Assembly: GCF_007570865.1 (NCBI RefSeq)
Contig: NZ_VLPS01000003.1
Location: forward strand, 496,001 to 560,000
Direction: 5' to 3'
DNA length: 64,000 bases
DNA from: Atlantibacter subterraneus
Lineage (GTDB): Bacteria; Pseudomonadota; Gammaproteobacteria; Enterobacterales; Enterobacteriaceae
Shown here: positions 1 through 9,111 of the stretch, one piece after another
Position numbering within the stretch: the stretch's first letter is position 1
Layout of the letters: the number at the start of each line of letters is the position of its first letter
Made by a program: the position numbers and the translations under genes
The notes under the pieces: model-generated
The model's input: only the letters and a program-made list of their open reading frames with translations
What the model was told of the DNA's origin: nothing
Databases searched by the model: none

Positions 1-274
1 AATGGAAGACGTGGCGTTTGTCAGCAGCCGGATGAGCGGGGTGTTCGTCACCAGCGCCCAGGGGCAGGAGGGCTTTACCGAACTGACGCTGCGCACCCTG
101 GAAAGCCGCACGCCGCTGCTGCGCTGTCATCGGCAGTATCTGGTGAATATGGCGCACCTGAAAGAGATCCGCCTTGAAGAGAATGGCCAGGCGGAGCTGC
201 TGCTGCGCGACGGACAGACCGTGCCGGTCAGCCGTCGCTATCTGAAAAGCCTGAAAGAGGCGCTGGGGCTGTAG
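1..274 (+). CDS. btsR: BtsR (YehT) response regulator, C-terminal part only
   Basis: The window opens inside this gene; about 90 C-terminal residues are visible. They form a LytTR DNA-binding domain (CHRQYLVN, then [17 protein letters not shown] at the end) that matches E. coli BtsR/YehT almost residue for residue. BtsR is phosphorylated by the membrane kinase BtsS on sensing extracellular pyruvate and activates a pyruvate/H+ symporter gene. The receiver domain lies before the window. It is followed on the same strand by yehS, as in the E. coli btsS-btsR-yehS operon. The ATG at position 2 is internal, not the start. A probable BtsR target lies 0.6 kb downstream. Confidence 0.93.
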   Translation, partial: MEDVAFVSSRMSGVFVTSAQGQEGFTELTLRTLESRTPLLRCHRQYLVNMAHLKEIRLEENGQAELLLRDGQTVPVSRRYLKSLKEALGL

Positions 275-349
275 CGCGTTTTTATCGTCAGTCGGCCAGT
301 GGAAAATGGTACACTGGTCTTTTCCCGCTGTACTAAAGAGAACACGCCA

Positions 350-823
350 GTGCTGAATAACGATATTTTACGTAGCCTTCGCTACACCCTGAAAATGAAC
401 AATAACGACATCATCTCCACCCTGGCGCTGGCGGATGTGGAAGTGAGCGCCGCTCAGGTGGTGCAGTACATCAAAAAAGAAGAAGACGAAGGCTTTGCGC
501 GCTGCCCGGATCTGATCCTCTCCTCGTTTCTCAATGGCCTGATCTACCTGCGCCGCGGCAAAGACGAGAGCCAGCCGCCGCTGAAGGCTGACCGCAAAAT
601 CACCAACAACATTATCCTTAAAAAACTGCGCATCGCCTTTGAGCTGAAAACCGACGATATTCTGGCGATCCTCACCGAGCAGAAATTCCGCGTTTCGATG
701 CCGGAAATCACCGCCATGATGCGCGCCCCGGAGCATAAGAACTATCGCGAGTGTGGCGACCAGTTTCTGCGGAATTTCCTTAAAGGGCTGGCGAGCCGCT
801 TTAACCCCTCCGCCGCTCAGTAA
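350..823 (+). CDS. yehS: YehS, DUF1456 protein
   Basis: 157 residues with two repeats of the DUF1456 fold (LNNDILRSLRYTLKMNNNDI and the later NNIILKKLRIAFELKTDDI), the size and pattern of E. coli YehS. The function is unknown. I start it at GTG 350 rather than at the upstream in-frame codon at 299, because GTG-Leu-Asn-Asn-Asp-Ile aligns with the E. coli N-terminus (MLSNDI) and a purine-rich AAAGAGAA stretch precedes it. It is the last gene of the btsSR-yehS unit; what links it to pyruvate signalling is not known. Confidence 0.92.
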   Translation: MLNNDILRSLRYTLKMNNNDIISTLALADVEVSAAQVVQYIKKEEDEGFARCPDLILSSFLNGLIYLRRGKDESQPPLKADRKITNNIILKKLRIAFELKTDDILAILTEQKFRVSMPEITAMMRAPEHKNYRECGDQFLRNFLKGLASRFNPSAAQ

Positions 824-832
824 CCCTTTTTG

Positions 833-860
833 ACCGCTTAGATTGCAATACGACCGCTGA
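833..860 (+). promoter_or_regulatory. Probable BtsR binding site (direct repeat)
   Basis: Two direct repeats, ACCGCTTA (833-840) and ACCGCTGA (853-860), are separated by 12 bp, 76 bp before the transporter ATG. As I recall, the E. coli BtsR target upstream of btsT is a direct repeat of ACC(G/A)CT(C/T)A with a 13-bp spacer; the first copy fits exactly and the second has one mismatch, with a spacer one base shorter. A TGTGA CRP half-site follows at 880-884. Confidence 0.6.
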
Positions 861-935
861 AGCAAATCCCGCCCTCTTGTGTGACATCGCCATGCCAGGA
901 TAGCGCTGAAAACTTTCTTATCCCTGGAGTTGGCT

Positions 936-2735
936 ATGTCACACGCACTGACGTTTGTTATTGCGACCCTGTGTATCCTTGCCATTTGCTACCGTCTGTA
1001 CGGCGTATTTTTCGTCCGTAAAGTGCTGAACGCAGATGACAGCGAGGTTACCCCTTCGCATGTTTATGAGGACGGCAAAGACTACGTCCCGACCAAAAAA
1101 TGGGTGAACTTCGGCAGCCACTTTGCCGCTATCGCTGCCGCTGGCCCGCTGGTAGGGCCGGTGCTGGCTGCCCAGTACGGTTATTTCCCCGGTTTCCTGT
1201 GGCTGCTGGTGGGCTGTGTGGTTGGCGGCGCGGTACACGATACCGTGGTGCTGTTCGCCTCCATGAAGCATCAGGGCAAATCCCTTTCAGAAGTAGCAAA
1301 ATCCGAGCTTGGCCCGGTAGCGGGCTGGTGCACCGGCCTGGCGATGCTGTTCATCATCACCATTACCATGGCGGGTCTCTCAATGGTGGTGGTTCACGCC
1401 CTTGAGCGTAACCCGTGGGGCACCTTCGCGGTGTTTATGACCATCCCGGTGGCGATTGGCGTGGGTCTGTGGGAGCGCTTCACCGGTAGCATGCGCGGCG
1501 CGACCTGGGTCGGCATTCTGGTGATTTTCGGCTGTGTGATTGCCGGTCCTTACATCCAGGCCTCTGCGTTTGGCGAGTGGCTGAGCCTGAAAGCCTCCAC
1601 CGTGAGCCTGGTGCTGCCGTTCTACGCTTTCTTTGCCACCGCGTTGCCGGTATGGATGCTGCTGACCCCGCGCGGTTACCTGTCCAGCTTTATGAAAATC
1701 GGCGTGTTCGGCGCGCTGGTGATTGGCGTGGTATTTATCAACCCGGAAATCCAGTTCCCGGCGGTGACGCAGTTTATCCACGGTAATGGCCCGGTACTGG
1801 CCGGTCCGGTCTGGCCGTTTATCTCGATCACCATCGCCTGTGGCGCAATCTCTGGTTTCCATGCCTTTATCGGTTCCGGCACCACGCCGAAGCAGATCGA
1901 CAAATGGAACGACATCCTGCCGGTGGCCTTTGGCGCAATGTGCGCGGAATGCGTGGTGGGCGTGATGGCCCTGATCGCTGCCACCGCGCTGCATCCGGCG
2001 GACTACTTCGCCATCAACTCCGCACCGCAGGTGTTTGCCGGCCTGGGGATGGATGTGGTTAACCTGCCGAAACTGAGCGAAGAGATCGGGCTGGATCTGT
2101 ACGGACGTACCGGTGGGGCCGTAACCCTGGCGGTGGGCATGGCGGATATTTTTACCCGCATTCCGTGGTTCAGCAACCTGGCGTCTTACTTCTTCCAGTT
2201 TGTGGTGATGTTTGAGGCGGTATTTATCCTCACTGCCGTGGACTCCGGCACCCGCGTGGCGCGCTATTTGCTGCAGGATTTCTTCGGTGATCTGTGGGCT
2301 CCGCTGAAACGCACGAACTGGATGCCCGGCGCGATCGGTTGCAGCATCGTGGCCTGCCTGCTGTGGGGTTACCTGCTGAACTCCGGCGATATCAACTCGG
2401 TCTGGGCGCTGTTTGGCGTTTCTAACCAGCTGATGGCGTCGATTGGCCTGATGATTGGCGCGACCATCATCATGCGGATGTCGAAAAAACGCTGGTACGC
2501 GCTGACCTGCCTGGTGCCGCTCTCTTACCTGTACGTTACCGTGAACTACGCGGCGTACTGGATGGTGAAAAACGTGTATTTCAACTCTGCGGCCAAGGGC
2601 TTCAACATCTTCAACGGCACGATTTCTATTATTATGGTGGTGCTGGGGCTGGTGATTATGATTTCCTCTATCCAGCGCTGGATTGTGCTGTGGCGCGCCC
2701 GCGCGCAGCCGGAGCCGGTTGAGGCGCTTTCTTAA
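936..2735 (+). CDS. CstA/BtsT-family transporter (probable pyruvate/peptide:H+ symporter)
   Basis: A 599-residue, highly hydrophobic inner-membrane protein of the CstA carbon-starvation family. The family core motif HFAAIAAAGPLVGPVLAAQ is at residues 62-80 and SGFHAFIGSGTTPK lies in the central half. It is shorter than E. coli CstA (701) or BtsT (716), lacking the extra N-terminal segment and the long C-terminal loop. I use ATG 936, with a CTGGAG ribosome site 7 nt upstream, over the TTG two codons earlier. E. coli BtsT imports pyruvate and is induced by BtsSR; here the paralogue lies just after btsR-yehS behind a BtsR-like repeat, so the same role is inferred. The substrate is not proven by sequence. 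Confidence 0.88.
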   Translation: MSHALTFVIATLCILAICYRLYGVFFVRKVLNADDSEVTPSHVYEDGKDYVPTKKWVNFGSHFAAIAAAGPLVGPVLAAQYGYFPGFLWLLVGCVVGGAVHDTVVLFASMKHQGKSLSEVAKSELGPVAGWCTGLAMLFIITITMAGLSMVVVHALERNPWGTFAVFMTIPVAIGVGLWERFTGSMRGATWVGILVIFGCVIAGPYIQASAFGEWLSLKASTVSLVLPFYAFFATALPVWMLLTPRGYLSSFMKIGVFGALVIGVVFINPEIQFPAVTQFIHGNGPVLAGPVWPFISITIACGAISGFHAFIGSGTTPKQIDKWNDILPVAFGAMCAECVVGVMALIAATALHPADYFAINSAPQVFAGLGMDVVNLPKLSEEIGLDLYGRTGGAVTLAVGMADIFTRIPWFSNLASYFFQFVVMFEAVFILTAVDSGTRVARYLLQDFFGDLWAPLKRTNWMPGAIGCSIVACLLWGYLLNSGDINSVWALFGVSNQLMASIGLMIGATIIMRMSKKRWYALTCLVPLSYLYVTVNYAAYWMVKNVYFNSAAKGFNIFNGTISIIMVVLGLVIMISSIQRWIVLWRARAQPEPVEALS

Positions 2736-2754
2736 GCGTTAGCTCTGTAGATTC

Positions 2755-2786
2755 AAAAAAAACCGGAGGAAACTCCGGTTTTTTTA
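2755..2786. terminator. Bidirectional intrinsic terminator
   Basis: A-run, AACCGGAG stem, GAAA tetraloop, CTCCGGTT, then a T-run. It lies between the convergent transporter gene (+) and allS (-) and has U-tracts in both directions. Confidence 0.92.
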
Positions 2787-2803
2787 TGCCGTAATCTGGC
2801 GGC

Positions 2804-3724
2804 TCAGCCAGCGCTGAATAATTTATTAAATCCCGCCACTTCGGGGGCCTGGCGCTGAAACAGCTCAATGATAAATTCAACGGCTTTTCCGGTTTGATAC
2901 GTCGGCCATGCCAGGCAAAGGGGGGAAGGCGCGCGCATAAACGGGACGGTATGGGCAACTAATTCTCCGCTTTCAAGGTAGTGCCGACACAAGGCTTCAG
3001 GTAAGAAACCGATACCGACGCCCGTAAGATGTGCAGCAAGCTTTGTTGATAAGTCGGCAACCTGGATCTGCCTCTGGCCCGGCAGCCGCCATGCCACACG
3101 TTTGGTTAAGTGGCGAGCGCTGTCTTCAATATTGATAACCGGATACTGCCTGAGAAGGCTTTCCGTAATTGGGCCATCAAGCGCATTAAGCGGGTGGTGG
3201 GCCGCGATGGCAAATCGCCACTCCACTTCGCCTAACGGATGAATAGCAATACTCTCAGAGAGGGTTTCCCGACCGGACACCCCGATCGCCAGCGAATAAT
3301 TATCGTGTAATAGCGTATCCCAGACGCCCATATATATTTGCCGGGCAAAGGTGAATTGGGTCAGAGGAAAGTGTTTAGCCAGCGCTTTAAGCAATTGTGC
3401 AATCGCCTGAGGTTCATAGAGTAAGTTATTCACCACAATATTCACCTGGCGTTCAACGCCATCATGTACCTGACGCAACTCGCCGGGCATGGCCTCCAGC
3501 CAGCTTAGCCATTCCTTTGAACGCTCGACAAGATGTGCGCCCGCAGGGGTTAGCAATACGCTGCGGGTAGTGCGGTGAAATAGCGCCACGCCCACGTTCT
3601 CTTCCAACAGTTTAATGCGATAGCTAATCGTGGCCGTGGTTTTGTGCAATTTTTCAGCGGCGTTTGAGAAGCTGTTGCACTCAGCGACCATCAAAAACGT
3701 CCTGAGCGTTTCATGATCCAACAT
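2804..3724 (-). CDS. allS: AllS, LysR-type activator of allantoin genes
   Basis: A 306-residue LysR-type regulator: N-terminal winged helix (residues 1-60, [19 protein letters not shown]) and a C-terminal effector domain. The helix region, the TRSV segment and the [19 protein letters not shown] block match E. coli AllS (308 residues). In E. coli AllS activates allDCE when allantoin is used anaerobically. It is divergent from allA with about 200 bp between, the same arrangement as in E. coli, and that gap carries an AllR-like operator, so allS itself is probably repressed by AllR. It sits at the left edge of the allantoin cluster. Confidence 0.93.
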   Translation of the reverse strand: MLDHETLRTFLMVAECNSFSNAAEKLHKTTATISYRIKLLEENVGVALFHRTTRSVLLTPAGAHLVERSKEWLSWLEAMPGELRQVHDGVERQVNIVVNNLLYEPQAIAQLLKALAKHFPLTQFTFARQIYMGVWDTLLHDNYSLAIGVSGRETLSESIAIHPLGEVEWRFAIAAHHPLNALDGPITESLLRQYPVINIEDSARHLTKRVAWRLPGQRQIQVADLSTKLAAHLTGVGIGFLPEALCRHYLESGELVAHTVPFMRAPSPLCLAWPTYQTGKAVEFIIELFQRQAPEVAGFNKLFSAG

Positions 3725-3804
3725 TTCTTGCCTGCCCGTTACTCTATGAATTTGATGAATATTCTCATTTAAGGCATTCCATTAGTATGGGCTTTGTCAT
3801 GTTT

Positions 3805-3821
3805 TTAGAAAATTTTTCCAA
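3805..3821. promoter_or_regulatory. Probable AllR operator in the allS-allA gap
   Basis: Near-palindrome TTAGAAAATTTTTCCAA, differing at two positions from the TTGGAATATTTTTCCAA found before gcl. These are the two promoter regions that AllR represses in E. coli. Assignment to AllR is inferred from shared sequence and position. Confidence 0.65.
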
Positions 3822-3925
3822 CTTTTTATTGCCCTGTTCCCCGGATGGTTTTAAATTGTTCAGCAAGAGTTCAGAAATCAGGCGAAAACGCGTATGCGAT
3901 ACTCGCATCAGAAAAGGATGAACGA

Positions 3926-4408
3926 ATGAAATTAAAGGTATTACCGCTGGATGCGGAAAGCTTTGCTCCCTATGGCGACGTCATCGAAACCGCAGGACGC
4001 GATTTTTTCCATATCAACAATGGGCTGGTCGAGCGTTATCACGCGCTGGGAAAAGCTGATATTTTAAAACAGGATCAAGCGCTTATTAGCATTAACCGCG
4101 CTGAGCCGCTTCCGGAACCGTTAATGATCAACGTGCTGGAGCGCCATCCGTTAGGCTCCCAGGCCTTTTTTCCTCTCAACGGCGAGTCGTTCGTGATGGT
4201 TGTGGCGACCGGTGAACAGGAACCGGACCCGGAGAGCATCAGAGCCTTCATCACCAATGGCCGTCAGGGCGTTAATTACTATCGCAACGTCTGGCATTAT
4301 CCGCTTTTTGCATGGCAAACAACTACCGACTTTTTAACTATCGACCGGGGCGGCAATGACAATTGTGACGTCGCGACAATCGCCACTCGGGAACTGGTTT
4401 TTAGCTGA
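3926..4408 (+). CDS. allA: Ureidoglycolate lyase AllA
   Basis: 160 residues, exactly the E. coli length, beginning [20 protein letters not shown]. It is a cupin-fold lyase that splits S-ureidoglycolate into glyoxylate and urea, feeding glyoxylate to Gcl. Visible family features are [11 protein letters not shown] near residue 30, [12 protein letters not shown] in the middle and [13 protein letters not shown], which carries the conserved His. The open frame reaches upstream to 3845, but the ATG at 3926 has an AAGGATG ribosome site and matches the family start. First gene of the + strand all units, expressed from the AllR-controlled allS-allA gap. Confidence 0.94.
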   Translation: MKLKVLPLDAESFAPYGDVIETAGRDFFHINNGLVERYHALGKADILKQDQALISINRAEPLPEPLMINVLERHPLGSQAFFPLNGESFVMVVATGEQEPDPESIRAFITNGRQGVNYYRNVWHYPLFAWQTTTDFLTIDRGGNDNCDVATIATRELVFS

Positions 4409-4491
4409 TCAGAGATTGCGGTACAGGATAAATGCCGTGACGCTTTAAGACATCTTCCATAAGATGTGCATACGCTTATTTGTTGCGCAAC

Positions 4492-4512
4492 ATATTGTTA
4501 GCCAGACAATAT
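4492..4512. promoter_or_regulatory. Inverted repeat upstream of allR
   Basis: ATATTGT and ACAATAT arms, 7 nt apart, 21-41 nt before the allR ATG; a second short palindrome GTTGCGCAAC is at 4482-4491. It could be an operator (autoregulation) or a 5' UTR hairpin. Unlike the TTGGAA-type sites, so not clearly an AllR site. Confidence 0.3.
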
Positions 4513-4532
4513 TTATGGGAGATAGTTAGAGC

Positions 4533-5348
4533 ATGACTGAATTAAGACGCCGTGGACGGCCAGGACAGGCTGATGCGGGCGCACAGAAAGGGGCGCAAGC
4601 GCTGGAGCGTGGCATCGCGATTCTGGAATATTTAGCGAAAAGCGGTGGTAGTTCTTCAGTAACTGATATTGCCGAAAGCCTTGAACTTCCGCTTTCGACC
4701 ACTTTCAGGTTATTGAAAGTATTAGAAAACGCGGATTTTGTTTATCAGGATGTGCAACTTGGCTGGTGGCATATTGGTCTCGGGGTTTTCAACATTGGCG
4801 CGGCCTATATCCATAACCGCGACGTGCTGTCAGTTGCTGCCCCCTTTATGCGCCGCTTGATGTTGATGTCCGGCGAAACGGTGAACGTCGGTATCCGTAA
4901 CGGCGCAGAAGCGGTACTTATCGGGCAGCTTGAATGCCAGTCAATGGTGAGAATGTGTGCACCGTTGGGAAGCCGGATGCCGCTACATGCCTCCGGGGCA
5001 GGTAAGGCGTTGATTTATCCGCTGCCTGAAGACGAACGCGTAGAATTGCTATTAAAGTCGGGTCTTAAACGCTTCACGCCCGGCACCCTGGCAGGCTTAC
5101 CGGAGCTTGAAAAAGATTTAAAGCTGTCTCAGCAGCGTGGCTATGTCATCGATCAGGAAGAGCATGCTGAAGGACTGAACTGTGTCGCCTCGCCGGTATA
5201 CGACAGCTCAGGAACAGTGGTTGCAGCGATTTCAATTTCCGGCCCCAGCACGCGATTATCCAGCGATCGCTTTGAAAGTTTAGGGGAATTAGTACGCGAT
5301 ACCGCGCAAGATATCAGTATGGCGTTAGGCATGCGTTCCGCGAAGTAA
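4533..5348 (+). CDS. allR: AllR, IclR-type repressor of the allantoin regulon
   Basis: 271 residues, identical in length to E. coli AllR and very similar from end to end. The N-terminus carries RRRGRPGQ, then an IclR winged helix (residues 20-90, [26 protein letters not shown], quoted here only as a landmark). The C-terminal effector domain contains [20 protein letters not shown] and [16 protein letters not shown], the glyoxylate/allantoin sensing region. AllR represses gcl and the allS-allA promoters; glyoxylate releases it. The two matching palindromes at 3805 and 5434 are its likely sites. It has its own terminator at 5391, so gcl starts a new unit. Confidence 0.95.
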   Translation: MTELRRRGRPGQADAGAQKGAQALERGIAILEYLAKSGGSSSVTDIAESLELPLSTTFRLLKVLENADFVYQDVQLGWWHIGLGVFNIGAAYIHNRDVLSVAAPFMRRLMLMSGETVNVGIRNGAEAVLIGQLECQSMVRMCAPLGSRMPLHASGAGKALIYPLPEDERVELLLKSGLKRFTPGTLAGLPELEKDLKLSQQRGYVIDQEEHAEGLNCVASPVYDSSGTVVAAISISGPSTRLSSDRFESLGELVRDTAQDISMALGMRSAK

Positions 5349-5390
5349 ACGAGATTGCCGGTTCTCAGCCCGAACGTGAAATAGCGCATC

Positions 5391-5419
5391 TCCCGCCCTG
5401 TAGAGTGCGGGATTTTTTT
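5391..5419 (+). terminator. Intrinsic terminator after allR
   Basis: TCCCGC stem, 10-nt loop, GCGGGA, followed by seven T. It separates allR from the gcl operon. Confidence 0.88.
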
Positions 5420-5433
5420 GAAGGATTTTAAAA

Positions 5434-5450
5434 TTGGAATATTTTTCCAA
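5434..5450. promoter_or_regulatory. Probable AllR operator before gcl
   Basis: TTGGAATATTTTTCCAA: perfect 6-bp arms TTGGAA/TTCCAA around 5 bp, 25 bp before the gcl ATG. It matches the allS-allA gap site at 15 of 17 positions. gcl is a known AllR target in E. coli. Confidence 0.7.
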
Positions 5451-5474
5451 TATCTATCTGTAAGGAGAAGTAGC

Positions 5475-7256
5475 ATGGCCCGTATGAGAGCTGTAGACGC
5501 AGCAATGTATGTTTTAGAAAAGGAAGGCATCAACACGGTGTTCGGTGTGCCGGGTGCAGCAATCAACCCGTTCTATTCGGCAATGCGCCAGCACGGCGCA
5601 ATCCGGCACGTGCTGGCTCGTCATGTTGAAGGTGCGTCGCATATGGCGGAAGGGTATACCCGCGCCAGAGCCGGGAATATTGGCGTTTGCCTGGGGACAT
5701 CCGGCCCGGCTGGCACGGATATGATTACGGCGCTGTATTCCGCTTCGGCCGATTCCATTCCCATTCTGTGCATTACCGGCCAGGCTCCGCGCGCAAAATT
5801 ACATAAAGAGGACTTCCAGGCGGTGGATATTGAGTCTATCGCTAAGCCAGTCAGCAAAATGGCGGTAACGGTACGCGAGCCCGCGCTGGTACCGCGCGTG
5901 TTGCAACAGGCATTCCACGTGATGCGCTCGGGGCGGCCAGGCCCGGTACTGGTTGATTTACCTTATGATGTGCAGGTGGCGGAAATTGAATTTGATCCTG
6001 ACAGCTATGCGCCGCTGCCGGTCTATAAGCCGACCCCGACGCGTATTCAAATCGAAAAAGCCATCGCGTTGCTAAATGCGGCGGAACGCCCAGTGATCGT
6101 AGCTGGCGGTGGAGTCATTAACGCCGACGCAGCGGCGCTGTTACAGCGCTTCGCTGAAATTACCCACGTTCCGGTTATCCCAACCTTAATGGGTTGGGGC
6201 GTGATTGCGGACGACCATGAACTGATGGCTGGGATGGTGGGCTTACAGACGGCGCATCGTTACGGAAACGCCACGCTGCTTGCTTCGGACATGGTGTTCG
6301 GGATTGGTAACCGCTTCGCTAATCGCCATACCGGTTCGGTTGAGAAATACACTGCCGGGCGGAAAATTGTTCATATCGATATCGAAGCCACGCAAATTGG
6401 CCGCGTGCTGTGCCCGGACTTAGGCATTGTCTCCGATGCTAAAGCCGCGCTTGAGATGCTGATTGACGTAGCGGAAGAGATGAAGCGCAGCGGTAAACTG
6501 GTGAACCGTGAGGCATGGGTCGCTGAGTGTCAGCAACGTAAACGCACGCTGCTGCGCAAAACGCACTTCACTGAGGTGCCGGTTAAGCCGCAACGCGTCT
6601 ATGAAGAGATGAATAAAGCGTTTGGCCGCGATGTTTGTTATGTCACTACCATTGGGCTTTCGCAAATCGCCGCCGCGCAAATGCTCCATGTATTTAAAGA
6701 ACGCCACTGGATCAACTGCGGACAGGCAGGCCCGTTAGGCTGGACGATACCGGCAGCACTGGGTGTTTGCGTCGCCGATCCGCAACGTAAAGTTGTGGCA
6801 GTCTCGGGAGACTATGATTTCCAGTTTATGATCGAAGAACTGGCGGTAGGCGCGCAATTTAATATTCCTTATATCCACGTACTGGTTAACAACGCGTATC
6901 TCGGGCTGATTCGCCAGTCGCAACGCGCCTTCGATATGGATTACTGCGTGCAGTTAGCGTTTGAGAATATTAACTCCAGTGAAGTCAATGGGTATGGCGT
7001 CGATCACGTCAAAGTGGTTGAGGGCCTGGGCTGTAAAGCGATTCGGGTATTTAAACCTGAAGATATCGCTCCCGCGTTTGCGCAGGCAGAAGCATTAATG
7101 AAAAAACACCGTGTTCCCGTGGTAGTGGAGATAATTCTCGAGCGGGTGACCAATATTTCTATGGGTAGTGAGCTTGATAATGTCACTGAATTTGAGGCAA
7201 CTACCGATAACGCCGATGATGCCCCGACAGAAATCTGCTTTATGAAATATGAATAA
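5475..7256 (+). CDS. gcl: Glyoxylate carboligase
   Basis: 593 residues, the same as E. coli Gcl. It is a cytoplasmic ThDP/FAD enzyme that joins two glyoxylates to tartronate semialdehyde with loss of CO2. It has the three-domain acetolactate-synthase layout. Residue 51 is Val ([12 protein letters not shown]), the known replacement of the canonical catalytic Glu in this enzyme, which confirms the identity over acetolactate synthase. The C-terminal ThDP motif starts at [10 protein letters not shown]. The start is ATG 5475 with a TAAGGAGAAG ribosome site; the longer open frame from 5418 would include the promoter. It heads gcl-hyi-glxR, and hyi follows after 11 nt. Confidence 0.97.
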   Translation: MARMRAVDAAMYVLEKEGINTVFGVPGAAINPFYSAMRQHGAIRHVLARHVEGASHMAEGYTRARAGNIGVCLGTSGPAGTDMITALYSASADSIPILCITGQAPRAKLHKEDFQAVDIESIAKPVSKMAVTVREPALVPRVLQQAFHVMRSGRPGPVLVDLPYDVQVAEIEFDPDSYAPLPVYKPTPTRIQIEKAIALLNAAERPVIVAGGGVINADAAALLQRFAEITHVPVIPTLMGWGVIADDHELMAGMVGLQTAHRYGNATLLASDMVFGIGNRFANRHTGSVEKYTAGRKIVHIDIEATQIGRVLCPDLGIVSDAKAALEMLIDVAEEMKRSGKLVNREAWVAECQQRKRTLLRKTHFTEVPVKPQRVYEEMNKAFGRDVCYVTTIGLSQIAAAQMLHVFKERHWINCGQAGPLGWTIPAALGVCVADPQRKVVAVSGDYDFQFMIEELAVGAQFNIPYIHVLVNNAYLGLIRQSQRAFDMDYCVQLAFENINSSEVNGYGVDHVKVVEGLGCKAIRVFKPEDIAPAFAQAEALMKKHRVPVVVEIILERVTNISMGSELDNVTEFEATTDNADDAPTEICFMKYE

Positions 7257-7267
7257 GGAGAGGCAAA

Positions 7268-8044
7268 ATGCTACGTTTTTCAGCTAATTTATCGATGCTT
7301 TTTCTGGAATATGATTTTCTTGACCGCTTTGAGTATGCAGCAAAGTGCGGGTTTCGCGCCGTGGAATTTATGTTTCCTTATGACTATGCGCCAGAAGTAT
7401 TACAGGAAAAATTAGCGCGCTGGGAATTAAAGCATACGTTACATAATTTACCTGCCGGCGACTGGGCAAGCGGCGAACGCGGTATCGCCTGCATTCCGGG
7501 CCGTGAAGCCGAATTCCGCAACGGTGTCGCCCAGGCTATTGAATACGCAAATGCGCTGGGCAATAAAAAAATTAACTGTCTGATCGGCAAAGTTCCGCAG
7601 GATGCGTCGCCTGAGGCAGTCCATCAGACCGTGGTGAATAACCTGCGCTATGCCGCTGGCGAGCTTGAAAAACAGGGACTAATGCTGCTGATTGAGCCAA
7701 TTAATCATTTTGATATCCCCGGATTTTTCCTTACCGGAACGGCTCAGGGGTTGGCGTTAATTTCAGAAGTTGGATATGGCAATGTACGCCTGCAATATGA
7801 TATTTACCATATGCAGCGTATGGAAGGAGAATTAACCCAGACGCTGATTAACCAACTGCCGAAAATAGGCCACATTCAGATTGCGGATAATCCAGGGCGT
7901 GGCGAGCCGGGAACCGGAGAAATTAATTTCGATTATCTTTTTAACGTAATTAAAGCGTCTGATTATGATGGCTGGGTCGGGTGTGAATATAAACCCGTCT
8001 CGACCACTGAAAATGGGATTAGCTGGTTAACCCACGTACAATAA
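7268..8044 (+). CDS. hyi: Hydroxypyruvate isomerase
   Basis: 258 residues, the same length as E. coli Hyi, a xylose-isomerase-like TIM barrel that interconverts hydroxypyruvate and tartronate semialdehyde. Metal-binding acidic residues appear in LLIEPINHFDIPG, LQYDIYHMQRMEG, HIQIADNPGRGEPGTGEI and GWVGCEYKP, the usual order for this family. It begins 11 nt after gcl with an AAGGAGAGGC ribosome site, so it is co-transcribed with gcl. Hyi connects the glyoxylate pathway to hydroxypyruvate; its exact physiological role is less clear than that of Gcl or GlxR. Confidence 0.95.
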   Translation: MLRFSANLSMLFLEYDFLDRFEYAAKCGFRAVEFMFPYDYAPEVLQEKLARWELKHTLHNLPAGDWASGERGIACIPGREAEFRNGVAQAIEYANALGNKKINCLIGKVPQDASPEAVHQTVVNNLRYAAGELEKQGLMLLIEPINHFDIPGFFLTGTAQGLALISEVGYGNVRLQYDIYHMQRMEGELTQTLINQLPKIGHIQIADNPGRGEPGTGEINFDYLFNVIKASDYDGWVGCEYKPVSTTENGISWLTHVQ

Positions 8045-8124
8045 TCTTATTTTCTCATCGTTGTTAATGGCTTCCTGATTCAGGAACGGGCAACTATTGC
8101 TCAAAAAAGCAAAAGGAAGGTTAC

Positions 8125-9003
8125 ATGAATATTGGATTCATTGGTCTTGGTATTATGGGTGCGCCCATGGCTTTACGCCTTGCACAGGCAGGGCATCAAC
8201 TCTACGTGAGTAATTTAGGGCCGGTTGCCGCTGAGCTGCTAAATCTTGGCGCGAAAGTTTGCCCGACACCTCGGCTGGTCACTGAAAACGCCGACATCAT
8301 TATTATTATGGTCCCGGACACGCCTCAGGTTGAAGATGTCCTGTTTGGTATGGAGGGGTGTGCCGAAACCAGCCTCAATGGAAAAACAATCGTTGATATG
8401 AGTTCGATATCGCCTGTCGAGACCAAACGTTTCGCGTTGAAGGTGATTGAGCTCGGCGGTGAATATCTTGATGCGCCGGTATCAGGCGGTGAGATTGGCG
8501 CACGCGAGGGGACTTTGTCCATTATGGTTGGTGGCAACCCGGATGTTTTTGACAAGGTCAAACCGCTTTTCGAATTAATGGGTAAAAACATCACCCTGAT
8601 TGGCGGTAATGGGGACGGGCAAACCTGTAAGGTGGCGAACCAGATTATTGTCGCGCTGAATATTGAAGCCGTCTCGGAGGCGCTACTGTTTGCATCGAAG
8701 GCGGGTGCCGATCCTGGCCGGGTTCGTAAAGCGTTAATGGGCGGTTTTGCCTCTTCGCGTATTCTGGAGGTGCACGGCGAGCGAATAATCAAACGCACGT
8801 TCGCGCCCGGCTTTAAAATCGCTCTGCATCAAAAAGATCTTAATCTGGCATTACAGAGCGCTAAGGCGTTAGCGGTTAATTTACCCAATACCGCAACCTG
8901 CCAGGAATTATTTAATACTTGTGCCGCCAATGGCGGCAGTCAGTTGGACCATTCAGCGCTGGTACAGGCGCTGGAGTTAATGGCGAACCATAAAATCGCA
9001 TAA
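8125..9003 (+). CDS. glxR: Tartronate semialdehyde reductase (2-hydroxy-3-oxopropionate reductase)
   Basis: 292 residues, as in E. coli. It is a beta-hydroxyacid dehydrogenase: N-terminal Rossmann motif GLGIMG (residues 7-12), substrate motif DAPVSGG (116-122) and the catalytic Lys at about 169 in QTCKVANQ. It reduces tartronate semialdehyde to D-glycerate with NAD(P)H. It lies 80 nt after hyi with an AAAAGGAAGG ribosome site. Its product would be the substrate of GlxK, whose gene is broken 4.4 kb downstream. GarR-type paralogues are close, but position in the all cluster decides for GlxR. Confidence 0.95.
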   Translation: MNIGFIGLGIMGAPMALRLAQAGHQLYVSNLGPVAAELLNLGAKVCPTPRLVTENADIIIIMVPDTPQVEDVLFGMEGCAETSLNGKTIVDMSSISPVETKRFALKVIELGGEYLDAPVSGGEIGAREGTLSIMVGGNPDVFDKVKPLFELMGKNITLIGGNGDGQTCKVANQIIVALNIEAVSEALLFASKAGADPGRVRKALMGGFASSRILEVHGERIIKRTFAPGFKIALHQKDLNLALQSAKALAVNLPNTATCQELFNTCAANGGSQLDHSALVQALELMANHKIA

Positions 9004-9111
9004 TAATAAGGGATGGCTCACGGGCCATCCTGACAAAAAAATAACAAATTTATTTTAACCGACAAGCTAAAGCTCATTGATGTTTTCCGATACGTGAAAT
9101 TAGAGGGATTT

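Noticed and set aside
5418-5474. Upstream extension of gcl
   Set aside because: It would read through the AllR operator and promoter; ATG 5475 gives the exact E. coli length with a good ribosome site.
9012-9031. Terminator after glxR (GGATGGC/GCCATCC)
   Set aside because: No T-tract follows on the plus strand; the stem may be incidental.
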